This document shows positions 1-5,694 of a stretch of DNA of 6,677 nucleotides, piece by piece (the first letter of the stretch is position 1; every line of letters starts with the position of its first letter). The translations under genes and the position numbers were made by a program. The DNA is from Bacillota bacterium (GTDB lineage Bacteria > Bacillota_G > SHA-98 > UBA4971): positions 1-6,677 of the forward strand of contig JAAZEW010000102.1 of NCBI GenBank assembly GCA_012512055.1, read 5' to 3'. The notes beneath the pieces were generated by a model. That model saw only the letters and a program-made list of their open reading frames with translations. It was not told the DNA's origin and did no database searches.

Positions 1-117
1 CCCGACTTCAATAGTAGGAATTCTATTTGTCACGTGACAGCGCGCCTATGAAATGGAAACTACACTATCATTAAGTATGAGAACATACATGTTGTTGTGC
101 AGGACCACTTATTGAAA
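1..117. other. Left-edge intergenic stretch, no gene seen
   Basis: I see no supportable gene here. One frame is open from the left edge to a TGA at 49-51, but 16 codons are too few to call a gene end. The stretch has mixed base composition. It contains a perfect 12-bp palindrome at 28-39 (listed separately) and a smaller inverted repeat, AACAT-AC-ATGTT, at 82-93. It ends where the 24-bp tandem array begins. Confidence 0.5.
28..39. repeat. Perfect 12-bp palindrome TGTCACGTGACA
   Basis: The sequence TGTCACGTGACA reads the same on both strands with no spacer. A 12-bp perfect palindrome is the usual shape of a binding site for a homodimeric regulator. It is too short, and has no loop, to be a terminator. 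No promoter or gene start can be recognised next to it, so any role as an operator for a gene left of the window is a guess. Confidence 0.4.
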
Positions 118-350
118 GTTCGCGGTACGCCAAGGGGGACAGTTCACGGTATCCGAAAGGGCAATGTTGGCGGGATCGGGAGGGTGGTAGTTCGCAGTAT
201 TCGAAGGGGGAATGTCGGCGGGATCGGGAGGGAGACGATTGGCGGTACCCAAAGGGCGAAGGTTGGTGGCATTTGAAAAGGGAGAGTTAGCGGTGTCCGG
301 AAGACGAAGTTTAGCGATATTTGAAAAGGAGAGTCAGCGGTGCCCGAAGA
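118..350. repeat. Degenerate 24-bp tandem repeat array, about ten units
   Basis: Successive units begin at 118, 142, 166, 190, 214, 238, 262, 286, 310 and about 333. All are 24 bp except the ninth, which is 23. The plus-strand pattern is roughly GTTNGCGGTATCCGAAAGGG followed by four variable bases. Units differ at many positions, so the array is old or diverging. Units 3 and 5 share a 16-base G-rich core (169-184 and 217-232) that the others lack, suggesting that a two-unit, 48-bp block was duplicated. The last partial unit covers the stop codon of the DUF441 gene and its last few codons. Because 24 is a multiple of three, every frame shows an 8-residue period, but stop codons interrupt it and I do not think the array is translated. 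Confidence 0.85.
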
Positions 351-783
351 TTTTAAGAAGAAGCGCGGTAATTCCGGCTGCAGCCAGCGGTCCGACGGGA
401 ATTCCTCGAAGGACAACTACTCCGATAATTGTGCCAAGGATAATGCCGGACACGATATGAGGCTGCCTGGTAAGAAGTGAGATACCCTGTCCGCTTATGT
501 AGGTCGCAGCTGCGCCCCCTATGATTGCAAGGATACCGGGCAATGTAAAAAAGGCATCGAAAATCTCTTCGGATGTTATCTTTCCTACGGCAAGAGGCGC
601 CAGGACTGCAATGGTAAGGAAGACAAGCCCCAACTGGAGCGCTTTCTCTTCCAGGAAAACAATGACGCTGCTGAATCCGGCTGATTCCATGAAGAGTAAG
701 ACCGCCGATGCCCCTGTTACAAGCGAATTACCGGAAGCAAGGCCAATGACCAGGATAATTAGAAGGGGCAGATTGTCACCCAC
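334..783 (-). CDS. DUF441 (UPF0756, YeaL-type) small integral membrane protein
   Basis: This is a hydrophobic protein with about four membrane segments that matches the DUF441/UPF0756 family, whose biochemical role is unknown. Family features visible are the opening helix ending near SGNSLV, the LTIAVLAPLAVGKI segment, and the conserved tail with SGQGISLL, QPHIVSGIILGTIIGVV and RGIPVGPLAAAGITALLL. I start it at the GTG at 783 because AGAGGAG lies 10 bases upstream (794-800) and the product is then 149 residues, close to the roughly 148 of E. coli YeaL. The in-frame ATG at 828 would add 15 residues (beginning MTPGG) but has no Shine-Dalgarno sequence. The last codons (FGHR and stop) lie inside the final partial unit of the 24-bp array, so the C-terminal tail was probably reshaped by the repeat. 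It is divergent from the MFS exporter. Inner-membrane location is inferred from hydrophobicity. Confidence 0.88.
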   Translation of the reverse strand: MGDNLPLLIILVIGLASGNSLVTGASAVLLFMESAGFSSVIVFLEEKALQLGLVFLTIAVLAPLAVGKITSEEIFDAFFTLPGILAIIGGAAATYISGQGISLLTRQPHIVSGIILGTIIGVVVLRGIPVGPLAAAGITALLLKIFGHR

Positions 784-793
784 TATGCGCCAA

Positions 794-801
794 CTCCTCT
801 C
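794..801 (-). promoter_or_regulatory. Ribosome binding site deciding the DUF441 start
   Basis: On the minus strand GAGAGGAG lies 10 bases before a GTG at 783. The upstream ATG at 828 is preceded by a pyrimidine-rich stretch without a purine-rich site. The spacing is slightly long, so the choice of start is likely rather than certain. A second purine-rich stretch, GGAGGA, lies 3 bases before another in-frame GTG at 810, but that spacing is too short. Confidence 0.5.
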
Positions 802-1011
802 TGGAACCACGAGTCCTCCGGGGGTCATGGATTAGAGGCTTTCATGACATACTTATTTATCTGAGAGGAAAAAGAGACTGCATGTTTACTTGGAGCGAAC
901 CGGGGAGAATGCGCTCGCCATGCCGCAAGGCCAAGGAAAGCCAAGTAGATGTAGCTGCTTAAGGAAAGACTATAGGAGTATCAGCGCTGGAACGAGAGGT
1001 GTCAGAAAGCA

Positions 1012-2304
1012 GTGAAGTCTAAGAATATCTTGCCCTTTGCGGTGCTATGTAGCGTTCCTTTTGTCATGGTCCTTGGTAATTCCATGCTTATCCCGGTATT
1101 GCCGAAAATCAAATCTGCTCTTGATTTGAGCCAGGTTCAGACAGGCCTTATCATAACCGCATTCTCCGTCCCTGCAGGCTTGGTCATTTTGTTTGTCGGC
1201 ATACTGTCTGACAGAATCGGGCGCAAGGAAGTCATCTCGCCGGCTTTGATCATATATGGCCTAGGAGGCGCAGGAGCGGCGTTGGCCGGGGCGTTCCTTG
1301 AGAATTCGTACCCGCTTATCATAGTAGCCAGAGTAGTCCAAGGCATCGGCGCTGCAGGAACAGCTCCTATAGCCATTGCGTTGACAGGTGACATATTTCA
1401 GTCAGAGGAGCGGAGCAAAGCCCAGGGCTTGCTTGAAGCCTCTAACGGATTAGGTAAAGTCCTGAGCCCGGTGCTTGGAGCAGGCAGCGGACTTCTGAGT
1501 TGGTGGGCGCCTTTTGCGCTTTACGCTGTTATCTCCGTCCCGGCGGCTGTTGCTGTCTGGGTTCTCATCCCTGAACCGAAGAAAAAGGGTGAGAAAACCG
1601 CGATGCGCCGTTACTTTCGAGATCTGGGGGAGATTCTGAAGGCAAAAGGCAGGTCTTTGGGCGCTTGTTATGTTGCAGGCGGGGTAGTCCTCATGATCCT
1701 CTTCGGTGTGCTATTCTATTTCTCCGATTTGCTTGAGTCGCGATTTAATGTAACGGGACTGCTGAAAGGGGTTATAATAGCCGTCCCAATACTGATCATG
1801 TCAGTGACCTCATTTTTGGTAGGGCTTTTTATGCAGACGCATAGGAATTGGCTGAAAGTGGCTACTTGGGTGGGCTTACTGGTGGTCGCAGCAGCTCTTC
1901 TGGTATCCTCCCTCATTACGAAGGCATTGTGGCTTGGGATAGCCATGGCATTTGTCGGGCTTGGCAGTGGGTTCGTATTGCCTTCTTTGGACACGATGGT
2001 AACCAGCGCAGCCAGTGGACAGGCCAGGGGAATGGTGACGTCAGTCTATGGCGCTGTCAGGTTCTTCGGAGTAGCACTGGGTCCTCCGGCCTTTGGGTGG
2101 CTAATGGAACACGGGCGTTTTGTTGTCTTTGTTCCCCCTGCGGTGCTGGCTGCTGGAGCGGCGATATTCGTCATGCTCGCGCTCCAACTCGAGTTGTTGA
2201 AACCGCCTGGGGCGGGAGGCGGTGATCCGGCTGCGAAAAACGCTGAAGCGCAGAGCAGCTCCGATCCTGGAGGCCCTCACAATTCTGGAGGCCCTCACAA
2301 TTGA
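1012..2304 (+). CDS. MFS (DHA1-type) 12-helix drug/metabolite exporter
   Basis: This 430-residue protein is a major facilitator superfamily proton-coupled antiporter of the inner membrane. About twelve hydrophobic segments are visible: six at roughly residues 7-30, 42-64, 77-95, 101-125, 141-163 and 167-187, a charged central loop (188-216, EPKKKGEK), then six more to about 392. Motif A, GILSDRIGRK, is at 63-72, between helices 2 and 3. A motif B-like RVVQGIGAAG is at 107-116. An antiporter motif C-like stretch, NGLGKVLSPVLGAGSG, at 145-160 marks drug:H+ antiporters. The substrate cannot be told. The start is GTG at 1012, with GAGAGGTG at 994-1001 about 10 bases upstream; an in-frame TAG at 973 rules out a much longer protein. 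The hydrophilic tail (residues 398-430) is rich in Gly, Pro, Ser and Asn and ends in a duplicated SGGPHN unit. It is divergent from the DUF441 gene, with no visible partner. Confidence 0.93.
   Translation: MKSKNILPFAVLCSVPFVMVLGNSMLIPVLPKIKSALDLSQVQTGLIITAFSVPAGLVILFVGILSDRIGRKEVISPALIIYGLGGAGAALAGAFLENSYPLIIVARVVQGIGAAGTAPIAIALTGDIFQSEERSKAQGLLEASNGLGKVLSPVLGAGSGLLSWWAPFALYAVISVPAAVAVWVLIPEPKKKGEKTAMRRYFRDLGEILKAKGRSLGACYVAGGVVLMILFGVLFYFSDLLESRFNVTGLLKGVIIAVPILIMSVTSFLVGLFMQTHRNWLKVATWVGLLVVAAALLVSSLITKALWLGIAMAFVGLGSGFVLPSLDTMVTSAASGQARGMVTSVYGAVRFFGVALGPPAFGWLMEHGRFVVFVPPAVLAAGAAIFVMLALQLELLKPPGAGGGDPAAKNAEAQSSSDPGGPHNSGGPHN
2267..2302 (+). repeat. Perfect 18-bp tandem duplication at the exporter 3' end
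   Basis: CTGGAGGCCCTCACAATT occurs at 2267-2284 and again, without a mismatch, at 2285-2302. The second copy is followed by GA, which completes the TGA stop. The duplication stays in frame and adds six residues (second SGGPHN-like unit). The perfect identity suggests recent slippage. Confidence 0.9.
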
Positions 2305-2436
2305 CGAGCCGAATTGCCTAAGTCTTGGTGGGCGCTAAGGCTGACAGTAATCCGTTTTGATTTTCCGGAGGCAAGAATCAAAAAGCGTCATAAGAAGGCG
2401 CCTAATAGAAAAGCTTAATAAAAAGCACGAGCGATC
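2305..2436. other. Spacer with AT-rich inverted repeat, no clear terminator
   Basis: Between the exporter stop and the tRNA-Ser promoter there is no gene. TTTTGATT at 2355-2362 and AATCAAAA at 2376-2383 form an 8-bp AT-rich inverted repeat around a 13-base loop containing CCGG. It is not followed by a T-run on either strand, so it is at best an imperfect stop for exporter transcription. Confidence 0.35.
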
Positions 2437-2465
2437 TTGCCCTCAGGCATTGGATATGCTATATT
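2437..2465 (+). promoter_or_regulatory. Vegetative promoter of tRNA-Ser
   Basis: The -35 box TTGCCC (2437-2442) and the -10 box TATATT (2460-2465) are separated by exactly 17 bases. Transcription would begin near 2472, giving a leader of about 60 bases before the mature tRNA. The leader contains a small hairpin, GAAACCT with GGGTTTC, at 2481-2500, which may aid 5' processing. Confidence 0.65.
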
Positions 2466-2532
2466 ATCAAGTGCCGGGGCGAAACCTGGGAACGGGTTTC
2501 AGTTCAGCGAAAACAAATAAGTTGACCTAAGC

Positions 2533-2627
2533 GGAGAGATACCCAAGCTGGCTGAAGGGGAAGGTTTGCTAAACCTTTAGGCGGTGCAACAAACCGCGCG
2601 GGGGTTCGAATCCCCCTCTCTCCGCCA
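2533..2627 (+). tRNA. tRNA-Ser(GCT)
   Basis: This class II tRNA reads AGC and AGU serine codons. The acceptor stem GGAGAGA (2533-2539) pairs with TCTCTCC (2617-2623). The discriminator is G at 2624, as serine tRNAs require, and CCA is encoded at 2625-2627. The anticodon stem AAGGT/ACCTT (2561-2565 with 2573-2577) encloses the loop TTGCTAA with GCT at 2568-2570. The long variable arm is GCGGT/ACCGC (2581-2585 with 2593-2597). The T arm is GGGGG-TTCGAAT-CCCCC (2600-2616). All stems pair fully. Its 3' end lies 46 bases from the convergent ygeW stop, and no terminator is visible between them. Confidence 0.98.
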
Positions 2628-2673
2628 TTGCTTTTCCCTCAATCCCACAGGATTAGGAGTCTCTCGTGAAGAA

Positions 2674-3864
2674 TCACACTTGGATTCTAGGCCGGCATCT
2701 TTTTTCGAGTTTTCCTAACAAATCGTGGGGATTTTTTACTTTACTTAAGAACATCATGGCTGCAATAATATAGGGTTTGAAACTTGCCTGCTTATATAAA
2801 GGAATCCTGTACCGATCAAACACAGAAGCTTCGACTTCACCCTCTTTACAGCTCACACCGGAAATATCCGCAGGCAAGCAATGCAAATAAAGTGCTTTAC
2901 CATCTTCTGTAGTCCTCATCAATTCCTCTGTGCATTCCCAGTCTTTATGATTGGCATTCTGGGCTAAAAGCTCTTTTTCCAGGACTTTTATCCCATCAAA
3001 ATCATTTTTCTCATAGAGTACAGTCCGTTTTTTCATAGCTGAGAAAGGCGCCCAGCTCTTTGGATACACAATATCAGCATTCTTAAATGCCTCTGCCATA
3101 TTATTAGTCTTTGTGAATGTTCCACCTGATTCTTTGGCATTCCGGATGGCAATATCTTCGACTTCACTCATTACTTCGTAACCTTCCGGATGAGCTAATA
3201 CCACTTCCATGCCCATTCTAGTCATTAGACCTATGACGCCTTGTGGAACGGAAAGGGGTTTACCGTAAGAAGGCGAATATGCCCAAGTCATCGCTAGTTT
3301 CTTGCCCTTCAAGTTTTCTACGCCACCAAAATAGTGTATGACGTGCAGCATATCTGCCATTGTCTGAGTGGGATGATCAATATCACACTGTAAATTCACC
3401 AGGGTAGGCCTTTGCTCCAGCACCCCCTCTTTATGTCCTTGCTGCACAGCTTCTGATACTTCACGCATGTAGGCATTGCCTTTTCCGATATACATATCAT
3501 CCCGAATGCCTATAACATCTGCCATAAATGAAACCATATTTGCAGTCTCTCTGACTGTCTCACCATGCGCAATTTGGGACTTTCCCTCATCTAGATCCTG
3601 TACTTCAAGGCCTAACATATTGCATGCAGACGCAAAACTAAAACGCGTGCGGGTGGAAAAATCGCGGAATATAGATACCCCTAAGCCACTGTCAAATATC
3701 CTAGCGGAAATATTATTTTCTCTTAAATAGCGCAAAGCGTCTGCTACAATGAAAACCGCGCCCAGCTCGTCTCTGGTTTTCTCCCAAGTTAGCAAAAAAT
3801 CATTATTGTAGAGTCCTTCAAAATCAAGTTGCTCCAGCTTTTTCATGTAATCGTTTAATACCAT
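2674..3864 (-). CDS. ygeW: Knotted carbamoyltransferase YgeW
   Basis: This cytoplasmic protein belongs to the aspartate/ornithine carbamoyltransferase fold, YgeW group. Carbamoyl-phosphate binding residues are in FRDFSTRTR (residues 67-74) and DIDHPTQTMAD (161-171). The second-substrate HCLP motif is at 328-331, followed by the family signature PADISGVSCKEGEV. Long stretches such as DEGKSQIAHGETVRETANM and WAYSPSYGKPLSVPQG match E. coli YgeW as I recall it. I start it at ATG 3864 because AAGGAG (3872-3877) lies 7 bases upstream and the product is then 396 residues, the length I recall for E. coli YgeW. The frame stays open to an ATG at 3972, but that extension covers a promoter. Relatives usually sit in purine/ureide catabolism or selenium-hydroxylase clusters and may act on a ureido compound; the true substrate is not settled. 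None of those partners is here. It is clearly A+T-richer than the exporter: a hand-counted line, 2941-3000, has 23 of 60 G+C, against 32 of 60 at 1921-1980. Confidence 0.96.
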   Translation of the reverse strand: MVLNDYMKKLEQLDFEGLYNNDFLLTWEKTRDELGAVFIVADALRYLRENNISARIFDSGLGVSIFRDFSTRTRFSFASACNMLGLEVQDLDEGKSQIAHGETVRETANMVSFMADVIGIRDDMYIGKGNAYMREVSEAVQQGHKEGVLEQRPTLVNLQCDIDHPTQTMADMLHVIHYFGGVENLKGKKLAMTWAYSPSYGKPLSVPQGVIGLMTRMGMEVVLAHPEGYEVMSEVEDIAIRNAKESGGTFTKTNNMAEAFKNADIVYPKSWAPFSAMKKRTVLYEKNDFDGIKVLEKELLAQNANHKDWECTEELMRTTEDGKALYLHCLPADISGVSCKEGEVEASVFDRYRIPLYKQASFKPYIIAAMMFLSKVKNPHDLLGKLEKRCRPRIQV

Positions 3865-3870
3865 CAATAT

Positions 3871-3879
3871 TCTCCTTTT
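3871..3879 (-). promoter_or_regulatory. Ribosome binding site deciding the ygeW start
   Basis: On the minus strand AAAAGGAGA precedes the ATG at 3864, leaving 7 bases after AAGGAG. This near-ideal site outweighs the in-frame ATG codons further upstream at 3882 and 3972, neither of which would give a product of the usual family length. Confidence 0.85.
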
Positions 3880-3954
3880 CATTGTATTTTTACTATTGTT
3901 ACACACCAACACCTTTTCACAATTAAAGTCAAAGATGGCATTTTTCCCCTTATG

Positions 3955-3983
3955 ATTATACGCTATCATCATTTTAAGAGCAA
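3955..3983 (-). promoter_or_regulatory. Likely ygeW promoter
   Basis: Read on the minus strand, TTGCTC (3983-3978) is followed after 17 bases by a perfect TATAAT (3960-3955). Transcription would start near 3948, leaving a leader of about 84 bases. A second candidate, TTGGTG-17-TACAAT, lies closer to the gene but would place the start at the ribosome binding site, so I prefer the first. The promoter lies just downstream of the ankyrin gene stop, so ygeW can be expressed independently of it. Confidence 0.55.
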
Positions 3984-3992
3984 GACAGTGGG

Positions 3993-5060
3993 TCAGTTAC
4001 AGGCCTTTTTGAGCAGAGAGTATACTTCGCTATTCTTAACGCGCGGGTTTTCTTCCGCATAATCAAAGGCAGTTTTGCCCTCGTTCGACTTGAGCTTGCC
4101 ATCAGCCCCGGCATCGAGCAGCACCTCGACAACCTCAGGGTTATAACTGCATCTTGCCGCATTCATCAGTGGTGTCAAACCGCCTTCGCCGGTTGTGCCG
4201 GATTTCATGCTCTTCGCTATCTCTGCCTTGACCTTTTCAAGAGTCAGAAGGTGCATCATGGGATAAACATACATATTCCATTTGCATTCGTGCCTAGCGT
4301 TGACATCAGCGCCGGCTGCTATCAATGCCTTGATAACATCGGGGTCTTGGTTAAATGCTGCAGCACCCATCAGCGGTGTCCAACTGTTATCGTCTCTCGC
4401 ATTGACTTCAGCGCGTGCTGCCACAAGCGTCTCAATAATCTCGGCGTTACGGGCAAGTATCGCAGCTATCATCAAAGGTGTCATACCTAGTTCGTTTCTT
4501 GAATTGACTTTGGCGCCACCGGCGATCAACGCCTCGACAACCGCGGGGGAATCGGAATATGTCACTCCATGATCCAGCGGTGTCCAGCCGTTATTGTCTC
4601 TTGCATTCACTTCTGCTTCTGCTGTTATCAACGTTGTTATGATCTCGGGGCAGTTATTGGATTTTGCAGCGATCATCAGGGGTGTCGTACCTTCTGAATC
4701 TCTCGCATTTACTTTAGCACCTGCTCCTACCAGTAAATTGATAATCTCCGGGTTATTAGTGTATAGTGCAGCCATCCTTAGCGGTGCCAGGCCGCGTTCG
4801 TCTTTCGCATTCACTTCGGCGCCTGCCTCTATTAATATCTTGATGACCTCAAGGTTTGCAAAAGGTGATGCCACTGCGTCTATTAGTGGTGTAAAACCTT
4901 CTCTGCTTTCCGCATTGACATCAGCGCCTGCTGCTATTAGGGCGCGTACCTCGGCTGCGGTCCACCAAGGATTGAAAGGCAGCAAAGAAGGGGCAGCCTC
5001 GGCAATCAAACAGGGGAATAGAGCAAGAGCCAACACGCTTAGAACGAAGATTCTTTTCAT
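3993..5060 (-). CDS. Secreted ankyrin-repeat protein
   Basis: This 355-residue protein has a Sec signal peptide: a KR n-region, a hydrophobic core at 4-19 and a likely cut after AEA (residue 22). It is followed by ankyrin repeats, which are protein-binding helical modules. A half repeat (33-50) precedes six full repeats of about 34 residues from roughly 52 to 256. Each follows the pattern (D/N)xxGxTPLMxAA, then NxxPEIIxxLIxAGAxVNAR. A non-repeat insertion of about 34 residues (257-290, including WNMYVYPMMH and a lysine-rich helix) follows. A seventh repeat (291-324) and a degenerate C-cap repeat (325-355) end the protein. I choose ATG 5060 over ATG 5066 because AAGGAG (5069-5074) is 8 bases from 5060 but only 2 from 5066. 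There is no catalytic domain. The partner is unknown, and action outside the cytoplasmic membrane is inferred from the signal peptide. It lies upstream of ygeW on the same strand with a 128-base gap and no terminator, so read-through is possible. Confidence 0.93.
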   Translation of the reverse strand: MKRIFVLSVLALALFPCLIAEAAPSLLPFNPWWTAAEVRALIAAGADVNAESREGFTPLIDAVASPFANLEVIKILIEAGAEVNAKDERGLAPLRMAALYTNNPEIINLLVGAGAKVNARDSEGTTPLMIAAKSNNCPEIITTLITAEAEVNARDNNGWTPLDHGVTYSDSPAVVEALIAGGAKVNSRNELGMTPLMIAAILARNAEIIETLVAARAEVNARDDNSWTPLMGAAAFNQDPDVIKALIAAGADVNARHECKWNMYVYPMMHLLTLEKVKAEIAKSMKSGTTGEGGLTPLMNAARCSYNPEVVEVLLDAGADGKLKSNEGKTAFDYAEENPRVKNSEVYSLLKKACN

Positions 5061-5068
5061 AATCATGT

Positions 5069-5074
5069 CTCCTT
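5069..5074 (-). promoter_or_regulatory. Ribosome binding site deciding the ankyrin gene start
   Basis: On the minus strand AAGGAG lies 8 bases before ATG 5060 and only 2 bases before ATG 5066. The second ATG is therefore the likely start, which also places the KR of the signal peptide directly after Met. Confidence 0.8.
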
Positions 5075-5441
5075 CTCATATAGTGGGATATCTCTTCTTG
5101 CTTCTCTGCGATTTCCTGCTGGATTAGATATGTGTCTGTGAAATTCGATATGGTCTGTCAATTGATTCCATAGAAACGGCAGGATTCCTTCTTGTTTAAA
5201 GGCCACAAAGACAGGTCGTTTCGCTTCAACGTTTCTGTTTCACAACGATTGAGGTACATATTTACAGATTGAAATGGGATAGTTCCCGTTCGAGGCATGA
5301 ATCCAGGGCGAATTCTTTAATGTGAGGTGTCCTATTCTCGACCACCAAAGGCCCGATGGGTGGTGGAAAACAGGGCAAATCTCTTATGAATTGATCGCTA
5401 CATCGCAGCCAGGGTTAATTGAGCGTAAAGCCTTTGAGGCA
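5075..5441. other. Long intergenic region without a gene
   Basis: No convincing reading frame or RNA gene is seen here. On the minus strand a perfect TTGACA (5161-5156) lies about 95 bases upstream of the ankyrin gene, but I cannot find a good -10 box at 16-18 bases from it. A compact inverted repeat occurs at 5342-5366: CCACCA pairs with TGGTGG, and an inner CCC/GGG pairs around GAT, with four unpaired bases on one side. No T-run follows on either strand, so it is not a standard terminator. The rest of the stretch shows nothing I can name. Confidence 0.5.
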
Positions 5442-5470
5442 TTGACAGAACCCTGAAGCTCGATTAGAAT
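5442..5470 (+). promoter_or_regulatory. Strong vegetative promoter of tRNA-Arg
   Basis: A consensus -35 box, TTGACA (5442-5447), is followed after exactly 17 bases by TAGAAT (5465-5470), one base from the ideal -10 box. Transcription would start near 5477, only about seven bases before the mature tRNA. Confidence 0.85.
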
Positions 5471-5483
5471 CAAGTTGCCAAGC

Positions 5484-5559
5484 GCGCCCGTAGCTCAGTG
5501 GATAGAGCGTCTGACTTCGGATCAGAAAGTCGGGGGTTCAAATCCCTCCGGGCGCGCCA
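5484..5559 (+). tRNA. tRNA-Arg(TCG)
   Basis: This 76-base tRNA reads the CGA arginine codon. The acceptor stem GCGCCCG (5484-5490) pairs with CGGGCGC (5549-5555). The discriminator is G at 5556, and CCA is encoded at 5557-5559. The D stem is GCTC/GAGC. The anticodon stem TCTGA/TCAGA (5510-5514 with 5522-5526) encloses the loop CTTCGGA with TCG at 5517-5519. The T loop TTCAAAT is intact. It has its own promoter and terminator, so it is a single-gene transcription unit. Its 3' end faces the methyltransferase gene; tRNA 3' ends are common integration points for mobile islands. Confidence 0.98.
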
Positions 5560-5577
5560 TGTTTTAGCTGGGGTTCT

Positions 5578-5610
5578 ATAGGGTTCCCGGTTTACCCGGA
5601 GCCCTATTTT
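5578..5610 (+). terminator. Rho-independent terminator of tRNA-Arg
   Basis: ATAGGGTTCC (5578-5587) pairs with GGAGCCCTAT (5598-5607) as a 10-bp stem with one G-T pair and a 10-base loop. It is followed by TTTT through 5610. It lies 19 bases after the CCA end. On the minus strand no T-run follows the stem, so it should not stop the convergent methyltransferase transcript. Confidence 0.8.
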
Positions 5611-5694
5611 GACTGAGAAGGATGTCTTTAATCTGCACTTCTTCCTACAAAGCTGATAAGGTATTGTCTATTCGTCAAAAGAATATGGTTATAT

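Noticed and set aside
41..46. Match between CGCGCC near the left edge and the tRNA-Arg 3' end, as a possible att repeat
   Set aside because: Only about seven bases are shared, which is expected by chance. A real attachment repeat would share much more of the T arm.
118..350. CRISPR array
   Set aside because: Units are head-to-tail 24-mers without spacers, they diverge from each other, and no cas gene is near.
144..460. Open frames on both strands through the 24-bp array with 8-residue periodic proteins
   Set aside because: The period of 8 residues follows automatically from a 24-bp DNA repeat. The frames are broken by stops within the array, lack ribosome binding sites and overlap the DUF441 gene.
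1848..2225. 125-codon plus-strand frame inside the exporter gene
   Set aside because: It overlaps the conserved second half of the transporter in another frame and its product resembles no family that I know.
2355..2383. Terminator for the exporter
   Set aside because: The stem is AT-rich and no T-run follows it on the plus strand, so I list it only as an inverted repeat.
2641..2654. Hairpin AATCC/GGATT between tRNA-Ser and ygeW as a shared terminator
   Set aside because: The stem is only five base pairs and no T-run follows on either strand.
4282..5127. Plus-strand open frames rich in Ala and Ser opposite the ankyrin gene
   Set aside because: They are antisense shadows of the 102-bp ankyrin repeats. 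The minus frame has a signal peptide, clear ankyrin consensus and a ribosome binding site.
5133..5161. Ankyrin gene promoter based on the perfect TTGACA
   Set aside because: At 17 bases the next hexamer is CAGACA, which is a poor -10 box. A TATCTA is present but about 25 bases away. I do not call it.
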